From Floccularia luteovirens (lineage: Eukaryota > Basidiomycota > Agaricomycetes > Agaricales > Squamanitaceae): 64,000 bases of DNA. The position numbers and the translations under genes were made by a program. The stretch lies in NCBI GenBank assembly GCA_009739215.1, contig VSJF01000001.1, positions 2,728,001-2,792,000 on the forward strand, written 5' to 3'. Positions 48,530-60,200 of this stretch are shown here, one piece after another (position 1 is the first letter of the stretch; every line of letters starts with the position of its first letter). Under the pieces are notes generated by a model, which was not told the DNA's origin, did no database searches, and saw only the letters and a list, made by a program, of their open reading frames with translations.

Positions 48530-49301
48530 ATGGCTCGCTTAAGTTCTCTCTTTTTTGCTCTCATTGGATATCTCCTTATAGCTGTTGGCGCTGTCCCAAC
48601 CCCGGATAGTGACTCCGTCATAGGAGTAACTGCTGGTGATGTTATCAACGCCCTCGGACTTGGGCTTGTAACTCACATTAACGTTACCTTGACCGTATGT
48701 TTCTTCGTTAACTCATCTAATCTAATCCACCTTCTTAATATGATCCTACTAGGCCGCAACGCTCACTAATAACCTTGTTTCGTAAGTAGACAATTATGTA
48801 TCTGATGCATGTAAGCTGACTAACTTGAGGTATTCAGCATAAACTTCGATGGCAGGTCCAACCTCTCTTCTGAGAATTTGATACTAACAAGTCTACAGTC
48901 CAAAACCCTCTCTTTGTCGAGCTGTCTCTTGACCGGGTCCAGAGCTCTGCAGGTCTTAATGGAACCATCTTCGCTTCTTTTGATCACAGTTTCTCCAGAC
49001 CTCTTGTCGTCCCACCTTTCGGTACCCGGAATTCTGGAAACATCGACAACGTTCTCCTCATACAGGGCGTAGATGCTTCCTTGGCTATCATCCCCTTCGG
49101 CGTCCTGGATCTGTCGGATACCAACGTCAATGTTCGGTACGTTGGATGACAAAACATAAAAATTGTCAATCTGTCCTGACTTGGTCTGATAGTGCTGGAA
49201 GTATTGCTGGCTTGTTAGGCCTCCCAGTTCCGGTAGACGGATTGACGCAAAGTTCAGTTCCGACACAGTACGTTTTCACTACTAATGCAGATGTGACTTA
49301 G
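48530..49301 (+). CDS. small secreted protein of a basidiomycete-type family
   Basis: Secreted protein of about 180 residues with a clear signal peptide (MARLSSLFFALIGYLLIAVG). I recognise the general pattern of a basidiomycete family of unknown function: INFDVQNPLFVELSLDRV, GLNGTIFASFDHSFSRPLVV, VPPFGTRNSGNIDNVLL, IIPFGVLDLSDTNVNV, then AGLLGLPVPVDGLTQSSVPT. Exon 1 ends at 48694. The frame between INFD and VQNP can only be kept by a GC-AG intron (48852-48898) carrying a good branch site (tactaac), since the nearby GT would shift the frame. The stop is at 49299-49301. No cysteine-rich core or enzyme motif is visible. Confidence 0.7.
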
Positions 49302-50133
49302 AATTGACAGCTGTTCTAATCTTTCAGGTACACTATCTCAGTTACTTGAATGAAATGGTCCCAACTCCGTTGATACATAAATGGCTGTACTGGAATTTTT
49401 TTCGAAGATAAAGTTGATGCTGTACTACTAAAGTTGTTATCATCTATCAAGTGGCGCGATATTGTGGCTGTTCAAATACATATATTTGTTTCCTTTATGA
49501 TCTGAGTTGACCCAGCGTGATGGCTACAAAAACATCTTGTATATACTTCTAGTGAATCCCAAGTTACAGGACATTGATAATCACATGAATGAACCCATTT
49601 GATCGAATCAATGCAATCATGAACGTGAAAAGAACCTATGGCAATAAGATGGAAATGCAGGGACTGGAGAAGCAGAAACGCATGCGGCATTGTTGGGTAA
49701 AAGCGCCCACAATTCACATCGGTGTTATTACATATACACAATTATAGTATTCATCCAAATAACACAAGCGTTTGATGTCTTATTAACGCAATGTTCCTGT
49801 TTCTCCCCAACTTCACACATAGACAACTCTGGCCTTCGGTTGAGGGGTTTTTTTTCCAGATTTGCTGCATGCTAGAAATTTGGGATTTAATTTTAGTTAG
49901 ATAGACCCCTAATAGGGTCTGCAACAAAAAACACAAGCCAAAGTGTGCAGACGAGCTCTTAACCGAGAAGTAACTTTTCGCATGTTTGGTCTAAGGGACG
50001 TTAACAAATAACATTTATCTCGTATTTGTGTATGTTGTATAAGCCCCAACTATACAGTTTCATTTCAGCCACCGTCTGTAACTGGTCATCGTGCAAGATT
50101 TCGTTGGCGACCTCAAGATAATTATATTTCATC
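49302..50133. other. 0.8 kb intergenic spacer
   Basis: Holds the secreted protein 3' end and the eL28 promoter. Nothing else supported. Confidence 0.4.
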
Positions 50134-51073
50134 ATGTCCAACGACCTCGAATGGCTCCTTCTCCGCGTGAGTTGGGTTTTAAATCCATTAGCAGATGTTA
50201 TTTTCTAACTACTACGATTCTGATAACAGAAAAACAACTCGTTCATTGTCGATCGGACGGTTGGTGGGCCCTTGTTCTCCAAAGAACCTGTGAGTGCTAC
50301 CTATATCGCCACTATGCAGAGTGTGACACTCACAGCATAGTACAGGGGAACCTTAACAATATACATTCACATAAATTCTCAGGCCTAGCTAACTCAAAGG
50401 TATACTTACCCAGACTTTCTCCAATGAAAGGAGCTCATAATCGTCATGCACTCCTAGTTTATTGGCGTAACCACCACACCCTCAGGGATTGTGATTACTA
50501 GCAGAAAGTCAAACGCACCCATACGATCTGTTGCGAAGGCTAACACCACCACTCACATCCGGGCGCGGTCAGGTGGACGACGTGCACTTGGAATTGCTGC
50601 ATCTTTTGCTAAGAGGGGCTACAGACCTGATCTTCGCCATGTGAGTGTCCTCTACTTTAGACCTACGCTATATATCTTCTCGCTATCCTTGGGCGATTTC
50701 CCTTCATCATGGACGCAAGTCAGTTAGAACCCACCTTTGCAACACTATGAAGGATGGGCGTGGACGAACTTGCAATATAAACACCACCATTGGAACGATC
50801 AAGCCATTGGTTACCTCGCCATGTCGCTATCGGGCCTCGTTCGTCGCCCCACGCGTTGGATCCGACTCTTTGGCGATAACACTATCATACTTTTACTTCA
50901 TTTTCTTTCCTATATCTACCTGATGGATGATACACATACTTATATGTCAATTCTATTTATAGGCAACCCTTGCCCGCGTATCTGCCCTTGTTGCGGCACA
51001 GGCAGAACCAAAACCTGCACCAGCGAAGAAACTCAGAGGCAGGAGAGCACGAGAGGCAAAAAACAATGCATAA
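50134..51073 (+). CDS. RPL28: cytosolic ribosomal protein eL28
   Basis: Large-subunit ribosomal protein eL28, present in animals, plants and many fungi but absent from budding yeast (whose RPL28 name denotes another protein). The exons read MSNDLEWLLLR, KNNSFIVDRTVGGPLFSKEP, GNLNNIHSHKFSGLANSK, FIGVTTTPSGIVITSRKSNA, PIRSVAKANTTTHIRARSGG, FAKRGYRPDLRH and TLARVSALVAAQAEPKPAPA, ending in a basic tail at 51071-51073. The YRPDLRxAA-type motif is diagnostic. The last intron (about 50641-50963) is 323 nt, far longer than others in the window, and might carry a small RNA. It is convergent with the DAP1-like gene. Confidence 0.88.
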
Positions 51074-51283
51074 AGCTGCTGGATGACTATTTTCCTATCC
51101 CCCACCCTCACGTACATGCACATATGATTATGATTGTTGAAGAAGCAATATACATATGCCATACAACAAATAAATAAAAATATGAAACGAATGATGGTAA
51201 TACAGGTAATACATACAAAATATTGTTGACAAGTATGCCCAGCCTTCAAGCTTCAGGTTTCAAGGAAAGTTGAAATTATTGTT

Positions 51284-51768
51284 TCACAAGCCGAGGCCTT
51301 TGCCGGCTGGCTGAACGATTCTCCCAGCAGCTCCAAATGACCTGCTGTTAGAGGTATCTCTGGTTGGCCTCGTATTTTCAGACTTCCAAAGTGCATACTC
51401 CTTCATTTTGTCAGTGTCATAAGCATTCTGCTTCTTTTCCCTTTTAGGAGGAAGATCATCTTTGTGAAGAATGCGTTGGTGGATATGTTCGTTTCCAGGA
51501 GGAGCAGGTCTGGGATAGTCAAATATAGGCTCGTTATCTGGTACGGTTATGTTCGGAGAGGAGTTGTAGCTAGAAACAAGTGAGGTCAGACTGCATCTTT
51601 TTGAGAAACATGTAGTAGCCCACGGTAAGGTGTGAGATCTGTGTCTGGTAGTGATTGAGAGACGCCGTCCGCCAACTTTAACTATGGGATACTTAGACGG
51701 AATTTCAGCTAATTATACAAAACATAGAAACCTGCAGGGGGGTGCTGAACAATGATTCCGTCTCCCAT
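51284..51768 (-). CDS. DAP1-like small protein
   Basis: Two-exon gene for a protein of about 145 residues. The start at 51768 gives MGDGIIVQHPPAV, and the intron joins to KVGGRRLSITT. HPPAVKxGGxR is the hallmark of the death-associated protein 1 (DAP1) family, small disordered proteins linked in animals to autophagy control and to dormant ribosomes. The remainder (FDYPRPAPPGNEHIHQRILH, then DLPPKRKEKQNAYDTDKMKE) is basic, disordered and not recognised, and the end is GAAGRIVQPAGKGLGL. The match rests on one short motif, so this is tentative. It lies convergent to eL28 and divergent from a poly(A) polymerase, with 203 bp between starts. Confidence 0.5.
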
Positions 51769-51971
51769 TGAAATTTATGAATGCCACCACAGTGAGTGCA
51801 GATAGCGTTAGGAGCGTGGATGTGGGACTGGAAAGCAGGTCGAAGTCCCAAAAGAAGGTTATATTTGGCTTGGGACACGGGAACAGCGAAGGTCCAAGGA
51901 AAGATCCAAGAGTCACGTGTATATACCCACCTGACCAGCTCGTATAACCTTTGTCTGAACCTTCAATACAC

Positions 51972-53502
51972 ATGCAATCCGGGGAAACAAATACACCATG
52001 GCTGCCTCTCGTCCATGTGGAGGAAAATGCAGTAGCAGAGCAAAGGTAGCTATACTGAATTTTCTGCTACCTCCAGCTTGTATGCTTTTATTTTGCGCAG
52101 GTTGCACAACGAAATCGTTGCATACACAACCTATCTACAACCCACTCCTCAGGAGATAGAAGCTAGAAACAGACTCTTTCTCCAACTTCAAAGAATAATC
52201 ACTAGACGATGGCGTAATGCCAGAGTCTCATTATTTGGCAGCACCGCAACGGGTCTTTGTTTGCCTAACGCGTTAGTAACCGCATTAGACATTTATCAAA
52301 AGTCTACAAGGCATCTACCTTTCATTTCACTAGAGACCTGGACATTTCTGTCCAAGATATGCCTGATACCGGGAACCACTTGTCCTCCTTAGCGTCTGTC
52401 ATTAGACATTCAAATATTGGATCTAGCGTGCAAGTACATCATCGTGCCCGAGTGCCCATAATCAGACTAGTCATTACTCCTGACTACGGTACGCATGTTT
52501 GAAGGCTCACAACTTCATGCATGAATAGGAGCATGTAGGCTCTTTCAGTGTTGACATCTCAGTCAACAATAATGATGGTAACACCAGTCGAAACCTGGTC
52601 AATAAATACCTCTCAGAAATGCCTGCCCTACGACCGCTCATTCTGGTCATCAAAGGAGCACTCCTTCAAATAGGGCTCAATAATCCAGCACGAAATGGTA
52701 TAGGAAGCTATGGCATAACGTGCATGTGTATAAGCTTCTTACAAGTAAGCATAAGCATGGAAACTTGAACAACTGTAGAAATTTAATCTTGTCTTGTTCA
52801 AGTTGAATCCTGGTAAAAGACCTAATGAGTTTCTCGATGACCCGATGCAAAGCAAATCTTTAGGTTATCTCTTATCCGACTTCATGCATTACTACGGGGT
52901 TCTATTTCCGTACACATCGTCGTACATATCCATATCAGAGGGAAAGCTTATTTCCAAAGACACCTCTGCATGGAGTGACGAGTCACCTCCAGGGCATTTG
53001 GCAATACAATGTCCAATACATTTGGGTAGCTCGTTTACTCTTTTTAATTTAGATCAGACAGACCCACTTATATCATTGCAGATAATGACATCTGTACATC
53101 TATTGGCAGCATACAGATGGAAAACATGAGGCAGTTCTTCAAGACTTCATACGCTCATATTCTACAGCTCAAGCCAGGACAGCAAGATTCCCTGGGTCCA
53201 ATAGTGACTATCAACCAGAAGGTAGCTACAATATGAATTATCAAAATATCTCATAACTAATTGAACTTTTTACTACGTCATTACAGACTTTGGATAGACG
53301 CGCATATATACGGCAGCTGATCGACTCGAAGCCTCCAGAAATACTTAATTCAAGGAGCTCAGGATATGATCGGGGACGGGGTCAATACATGCCCTTTACA
53401 GGTACCCCTATTCAAGGGGGTATGTTAACTGATTTAATCGATAGAGCATTTGAGTCTAGTAATGAAACGGCGAGCTCGTCGCCAAAACGTCGTTACAAGT
53501 GA
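51972..53502 (+). CDS. non-canonical poly(A) polymerase (Trf4/PAPD5-like)
   Basis: Nucleotidyltransferase of the Trf4/5 (Cid14, PAPD5) type, the catalytic subunit of TRAMP-like complexes that adds short poly(A) tails to aberrant nuclear RNA. I chose the ATG at 51972 because it gives TPWLPLVHVEENAVAEQ and then, across an intron, RLHNEIVAYTTYLQPTPQEI in frame; the ATG at 51998 does not keep the frame. The active site is SLFGSTATGLCLPNADLDIS, with two Asp, and the third Asp is in SFSVDISVNNND. The central domain has LNPGKRPNEFLDDPMQSKSL preceded by GIGSYGITCMCISFLQ, and the C-terminal part has NMRQFFKTSYAHILQLK. It is shorter than yeast Trf4, mainly lacking N- and C-terminal tails. Confidence 0.83.
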
Positions 53503-53837
53503 CAGATATGACTGGGATGCTTTTTCATTTGATCATTCCTAATAAAAACTGAGCCTGGGAAATTCATTGAGGCAGACGTGGAGTTCAGAGATCAAAATAT
53601 TATGATTTAAGACGTCGACTATCATATGTTAAAATATTTGGGGCTGCGATGGTGTTACTACAAATATGATCAAGAGATTAAGATATCACAAAAATTCTCA
53701 GACAAGCCCCAATTAGAAAGGCGATGTATTGGGAAACTTCGAATGTAAACCATATAGGTAGGACGAAGAATTCCTGCCCTAGCACAAATAAAATACTAAC
53801 AAGAAAAAAAAAGTATGCTATATATTTGCCACACTTA
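53503..53837. other. short convergent spacer
   Basis: 335 bp between stop codons, AT-rich, no gene seen. Confidence 0.4.
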
Positions 53838-56512
53838 TCACCCTTCCAGTTCAGGAAAGTGTACGGCTGCAAGCCAAGCCAACATCACTTCTACTCTAGG
53901 CCCGTGCAAGGGAATATTAATCGGCATAGGTCCCCTCTTTCCAAGGGATGAACCTTTGTCCATTGAAGATTTTTCCACGCGTTCACGCTGACGCTTGTAG
54001 ACGGGTGCAAGAAGGATGCGTGCACAATCTAAAGCCTCAGCTGCATCCGCACGAACACGTTGGGGCTTGTCTGATTTCATACTTGAATTCGTTGCCTTGT
54101 TCTGCGTTGGTGAACTAGGCTGTGAAGAATGACCGCTATTTTTCCTCTGTGACGAGGAAGAAGATTCGCCGGCGCTGTCTTCTTGTTCGTTATTGTATGG
54201 CGAATAAACGTCTGGGGCTATAATGAGGTGGGATAGAGAGGGAGGAGGTTCTATGGCGAGCCTTGCCTTGCCACGCTGGGCTGACAAAGAGTGTGGTTGG
54301 ACTCCGTTCCTCCATCCACCTGCAAGCCTCTCCAAAACCTCGATGAATTCTGCTTGGCCCATAGACCTGGGGGGTAAAAAGACAGGATAACCTTCTAGGC
54401 CATCAACTATTATTGCAGCATGAGTGAACGTAGGTAATATTGCCGCGAAGTCTGCAAGCATTAATTGACAGATGAGAACGCTAAAATGCGATTCTACAAG
54501 TAGAGGGTGATATGTTGTGAACACAGTAGGAGTATCCGGTATATGTGGCTGTATGTTTCCGTGGTTTCCCGGACGTACGGATTCGGATAGTAAGAATGCA
54601 TACTCGACTTGAAACGCCACATCCCCGTCTGGTACCGCAGTGGGGGATTCTAAAGAATCAAAATGCGACAAAAACTTCTCATGGTCCCGCATGCTCTTCT
54701 TCAACAATGAAGTGATTTGATCCCTGAATTGTTTTTCTGCCAGAACTTCCCTGTATGCGGCTACTTTCGCCTTCGCCCCAAGGGGACCTTCAGGATTTCC
54801 AATCTCAACCCCACCATATTTCCCATTTTCAATATAGCACAACCTTAACTCTGTCCCATCTACTGCAGGGGCTTTAGCAATGCCCTCAAGCTTCAATATA
54901 GCGCCTTCAATCAAATAAATAGCCTGCTGTAAATACGCCGCTCCTCGTAGGAACGATAACTGAAGTTCGATCGGATCGGGAGCATCGGACAGGACGGATG
55001 GATGTAATAAGAGGGATTCACCATCAGGTCCCTCCACCGAATTGTCCATTGCGGAAGTGCCATCGGAGGGCGCTTGCCCATTTGTGTGATTATTTGAACT
55101 ACCCTTCCGCTTCTTTTTAGTCCTCGATTCGCTCTGAGATGGATTGTTTTGGTGTACCATACGTGTTTTACGAACAGCACGAGCTTCTTTGAGCGCGAAC
55201 GTGAAGTCTTTTGTTGCCTGAGGGAATTCATCACGGAAACAATGTACAATACCGCGTGTCCGGTAATATTCGAGGCGTTGGGGGTTTGCAGTTATTAACT
55301 CATCTAGAACTTTGGTTGTAGTAGACTCCGCCAATTGCCTGGATAAAATTTGAAACGATGATAAATTTCAGGGTATGAATCAATACAAACCTAGAGGGTA
55401 TCTTTTCGTGGAAGAAGTGAACGTATTTTGCGTCCAAATCGGTAGGGTCTATCATGAGGTGTAAATTATCTTGCCAAATCAAATTTTTTCTGACTATCAG
55501 CGACGTACCATATTTTAGAACACGTTCTGCAACGTCATCAAATACACTACCACCTTGCATTACCATCACACTTGAGGCGATTTCGTCAGTTTTATATGCC
55601 TGAGCGAGCTTTTGTACAGCTAGTGCTCTCAAGCGATGAACACGCATGGCCGACAAGGCAAAATTCCTGCCACCAGAGTTTGGATGTCCAAGTGGATTCA
55701 ATCCTAATGATTGAGCTGCAGCCCAGGGGCTGCTATTAAGTAAGGACCCTCCCCGTGTTGATCCCAACTCTGCAACAGATAAGCCCGAGGAGGCCCTGAC
55801 AGACAACTCAGCCGCCTCATCAATAAGTCTCCGGATGGACGTAACGGAGCGAAATACTCCCGGGTCTATCGGGGGTGGAGTTGCCGTGCCAGGCTTAGGT
55901 GAAGGAAACGAAGGCGGTGCTGGTAATGAAGAAAAAGTGTTTCGAGGAGATTCCGGAGGAGAAAAGTCCCCAAATCCAACAAGTCCGCGATCGCGTTGCT
56001 TAGCCAGTGAGTTATGCTGCGAACTTGGGAGGGGAGGGAAACGCGTCTCCGACGCGGCTAATGTTGTCGGGTCCAAGTTAAGAATCAGCAAAGACTCTAG
56101 GAGCTCGAGAGGAAGCTGTAACCAAGGTCCCTAAATTAAGGTTTAGTTTGCATTAAGTTGTTTCTAACAGGTCCTACCAACATGATAAGAACTTATGTAA
56201 CGCCAATGCTTATTTCTGCTAATGCAAAGAACGGGTGGTCGACCTTCAGCATTTGCTGGGTTGGATTTCGCTTTTTGCGCAGCCTCTTTTGCTTTAGCAG
56301 ATTTTTTGGGTTTCTTCTTCTTCTTCTTTTTCTGTACGGTTGCAGCATCTAGTCCGTTGAATTCAGTTTCCTGTCAAGACCGGGGAAGTCCCTTCCGAAT
56401 TTGTGAGAGGGGTTGATACGTCTGAGACGCCAGCAGTGAGGTGGTCAGATTTTGGAGACCAATGAAAATCTTCCGTCGAGGGCGTTGTTGGACTCGGAGC
56501 ACTGTCAGACAT
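53838..56512 (-). CDS. large conserved fungal protein with TPR-like segment
   Basis: Three-exon gene for a protein of about 850 residues that I do not recognise by name. The start at 56512 reads MSDSAPSPTTPSTEDFHWSP. A lysine-rich stretch (QKKKKKKKPKKSAKAKEAA) leads to RPPVLCISRNKHWRYISSYH, which is spliced to GPWLQLPLELLESLLILNLD; this looks like a conserved helical signature. A long low-complexity Pro/Ser region follows, then a helical domain (LSAMRVHRLRALAVQKLAQA). The last exon has a TPR-like pair of helices (LITANPQRLEYYRTRGIVHC) and ends with VEVMLAWLAAVHFPELEG, stop at 53838-53840. A basic KKKRKGSS cluster could be a nuclear signal. Function unknown. Confidence 0.75.
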
Positions 56513-57208
56513 TGGGAACGAGGTACAAGTTGAACGACGAATACGACTTTAATGAAGAAGAAGAGATAAAAGAAATCAAAAGCGAGATTTTTTGTATTTC
56601 AAATTACCGATGCTGTCTTCAACATTTCCCACGAGCGCATTCTACGTTCAACACACTACGGATATATATTTTAACATCAGAGATGGTTTACCGGCTCGTG
56701 TAACTCTCTGTTTTCATGTCCCATTCAATTTCATCACCCTTCTTCTAATCACTATCTTGTATCGATTTCGAGAATCTATTTGGGCACCTTTCCATCACAT
56801 CTGTGCCCGAATCCAGATTTCTTCAATCACACATGACATTATCATCAGTCTCATCTTGTGAAATCAAAAGGTTCCGTTACGATGGCACCGAAGTCTCGCG
56901 ATTTTGTTGTCTGGTTTTCTAGAAAGTGTAATCTTGACGGAAAAGATTCGATGCAACGTACGATATGAATGCATCCATTCGTACAGCCCCCCAGTTAGTA
57001 CAATCAATCGTGCCACAGCAGAATTCCGTCAGACGGCAAAACTGTCTTGATGCTTGAGGGATCACGCATTGCCGAGACAGTATATGTTATCCCTTGAAAG
57101 TCGGGAGGAAATTATCCAGATTTTTGGAAACAAAGTAAATTAAATTGAACAAACCGATATATAAACTCAAAACAAGAAATATAAATGGCCTAAAATGCCT
57201 AGAATCGT
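56513..57208. other. spacer upstream of the large fungal protein
   Basis: About 700 bp holding its promoter and the 3' end of the RdRP gene. No exon supported. Confidence 0.4.
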
Positions 57209-60200
57209 TCATTCATCATTTCTTTCCAAAGCTCGCAAGGAAGATCCAGTGATATTCTTTGCTTCATCAAACAGTCGAGTGGAAGGTGCGATGCCTCCCG
57301 GTGTAGCCATAGCTTTGATCAAACAGAGGTCACGAAACGCGACCTGGAATGGAAAATTCGTCTTTGGATGGCTGACATATGCGTAGGACGCCCGAATTTG
57401 CTCGACGTTAGGCGTCAGTACGATATCAGGGATAACCTCGGCAAACTTCCGGCTAGCGGCGGTCATCAGTTCCTTCGCCTTAGAGTTACTGGTTTTCTTA
57501 GAAGCGCCTTGTGCTCTACGTCCGACTGCCGCCACATATATTTTAAATGCTTCCTCGACATGATTCCTGATCCTCTCCATTTCCTCCGCAAATCGAGGGA
57601 TTCCGTGTTTATGCGCTTGTAGGGCATATTCGGTAGCTGTATCGTACGGTTTCATGAGATCTTTATCTTGTTGTTCCTCCCAGTTCCAACACTTCAAAGT
57701 GTTGCATCAGCTCGCGCCCTTTGGTAGTGCCAGCTGTAACCAGCTGTCCTAGAACTGATTCAGGATGACTTTTTGTCAAGGTTTCCAAATTCTTTGGAGT
57801 CCCTCTCCGCAATTCCTGGCCGAAGGCGAAGACCAGTTTTGCTGGCATCCAGAAGAGTACAAAATCTGAAAATTTATCTAGTTACTTACGAGGGTTGTGG
57901 TGTTGGGCGATGAGATCTTACATGTAAGCAAGACGGATGGATTTAGGGTGATCATAGCCATATTTTAGGATAGCACGGTCGTGGTACATGGAATAAAGCC
58001 CCTTTTTGGAATCGTTGAGGCTAGAAAGTAGAATTTCTTGGAGTGCTTTTTGTCCTGCTTCTAGGGATTGGCATTGGATGCGCTCACAGAACGATGTCAC
58101 GGATTCTACTTGTGGTTCGAAATTGTTTTTGATAAGGTCTTGAGGCGGTTCTGTGAAACCCTTGGTACTGAAGGGCAAAACGAGCTCCGGTTCCCGCACG
58201 ATTATGACCTCGTCTGACGATAATGAGCTTCAGCGCACAAACAAGATATTTATATATACCTCCATCAGTATCTTAGAGGGCAAAGAAATGTCAGCTCTGA
58301 TTTCTGGATTACTGGGAATTTGCTAACCTCCTCCTCCAAGAAGACTCATTAAACTACGTGATCCTTGAGTTGACACAATGACAACATCTGGCCAATTCCA
58401 AAGTTCTGGAACGTCAACTGCAACCACCTGATAAACAACAATCAATAATTAGGGCTGGTAGTATCACACAACCCTCACCTTTTGCATGTCACATGGTAAT
58501 CGCATCGGATATCTAACTGGACATCAGCATTTAATGTATGAATGTCTGTGATCTCAGACCCGCCTTCCTAACTGAAAGGAATGTCTTCACCTCCGTCATA
58601 AAGATGAAGGCAAGGGATTCCAAAACTCACCACAACCTTCCCAGTTAAGACTTGCCAAAGGGTTTCTGTCTTCGGGTCCTTTATTGGTTGACAGGAGCGA
58701 TAGTACATCTCTCCTTCTTTGAGGATACCGAGAGGGTCTACAGGGCTTCATAAGCCGGACAAGATTGAAACAACATTGGGCTCACCAGGAACGGCGAATG
58801 CTGTCAACGACTCCGCAAGAGGAATTCTGTATTTTTCTATCGAGGATTCAATAGTTTGCTGTACTATATATTTGATCTTTGAACGGAGGAACTTCGAATC
58901 CGTTGGATCAAAGCCAGCTTGTAGGAGTTCTAACGTAGTTTCGTATAAACTGAGTGGGGCTTGGTGTGTGTAAAGATGAGCTATATGTAAATCTAGAAAT
59001 CCGGAACTCACCACCACTGTAAGGGTCCCTGCCCGCGTGTACGATTGCACTGGAACTATTAAGCGGTTCCATTTCATCGTCAATGATATCAGCATCTTCC
59101 GAGCGCCATTCACGACCTTTCAACCCAAGCACACGGCTCGCGCCGGCTGCAAGTCGCTGTGCGCGAACTCCCGACACATTGCCCCGCCGATCGATAACAT
59201 TCCACAGGAACTGACCCGCGTTTTGACGGTCCCAATCTAACAGGGGCTCTACTTCGTCTCGCAGACCTTTCTCCAAAAGCGAGATAAAAACATCCGTGGG
59301 CGTGCCGTTGAATGACATATTGAGAATGCTCTGTTGGGATAGGGCGATTGATGGGGAAGAGTGAGAAGCACATAGTAAATCGAGAATACAGTGTGCTTTG
59401 TCCAAGGACGGATAATTGATCTTATTTTGTGATTTTCGGACCCATATTTTGGGTTCGTCGGACTCGTCCGTTGGATGAAGTAGAAACATCCCCTTCGCCC
59501 CTGCGATACGTGCTTGAACAGCTGTTACTAGATATGGGTAACCAAATTTTCTTGTGATACTTAATAGTGCCGCATTATTTATCAGACCACATCCGTCAGT
59601 CATGATTTTCTCTGCCATACCACGACTATAGTCCGGTGCGTCTGACAACAATATATGTAAAAGTTGTATATAGAGAAGGTATAGAAGGGAAACAAACATA
59701 TATCATCGATGAACCTAATATTCTTTTCTTCAAACTCCAAGGCAGGAATTGAGTTTGACAATCCGATCGCAAAGCGAGTCACCCATTTACTTATCGACTG
59801 TATAAAATATATTTGTCAAGTGTATAGAAAATATGTGATTGACAGATAAACCTGTTCCCAATTGTAGTCCATGCCATTGTGCCAATTTATGAAGTCAGCA
59901 AATGGCAGGCGGTGTTCATCACCACAAGAACGCTGTGGTTTACGTCCCCAATTTTCATCTGTTTCGACCATATATAGGCTATTATCTTTGGCATAGAAAG
60001 GGACAAAGATACGTCCACACAAAACAAACTTGCGATTGAGAAGGTTTTTGACACGAAGGTTATCTTTCATGAGATCCATTTCTGGTATCCGCAGTTGGAG
60101 GATTCGACGGGATCCGCAGAACCTGGCAAACCTGTGCGAGCGCCGTTTTTCAAGAGGTTGAAGCACAATCTTGTATGAATGGTCGCTATTGTTCATCTCG

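Noticed and set aside
50737..51177. 146-codon plus-strand frame
   Set aside because: Lies in the long eL28 intron and runs out of frame through its last exon; no homologue recognised.
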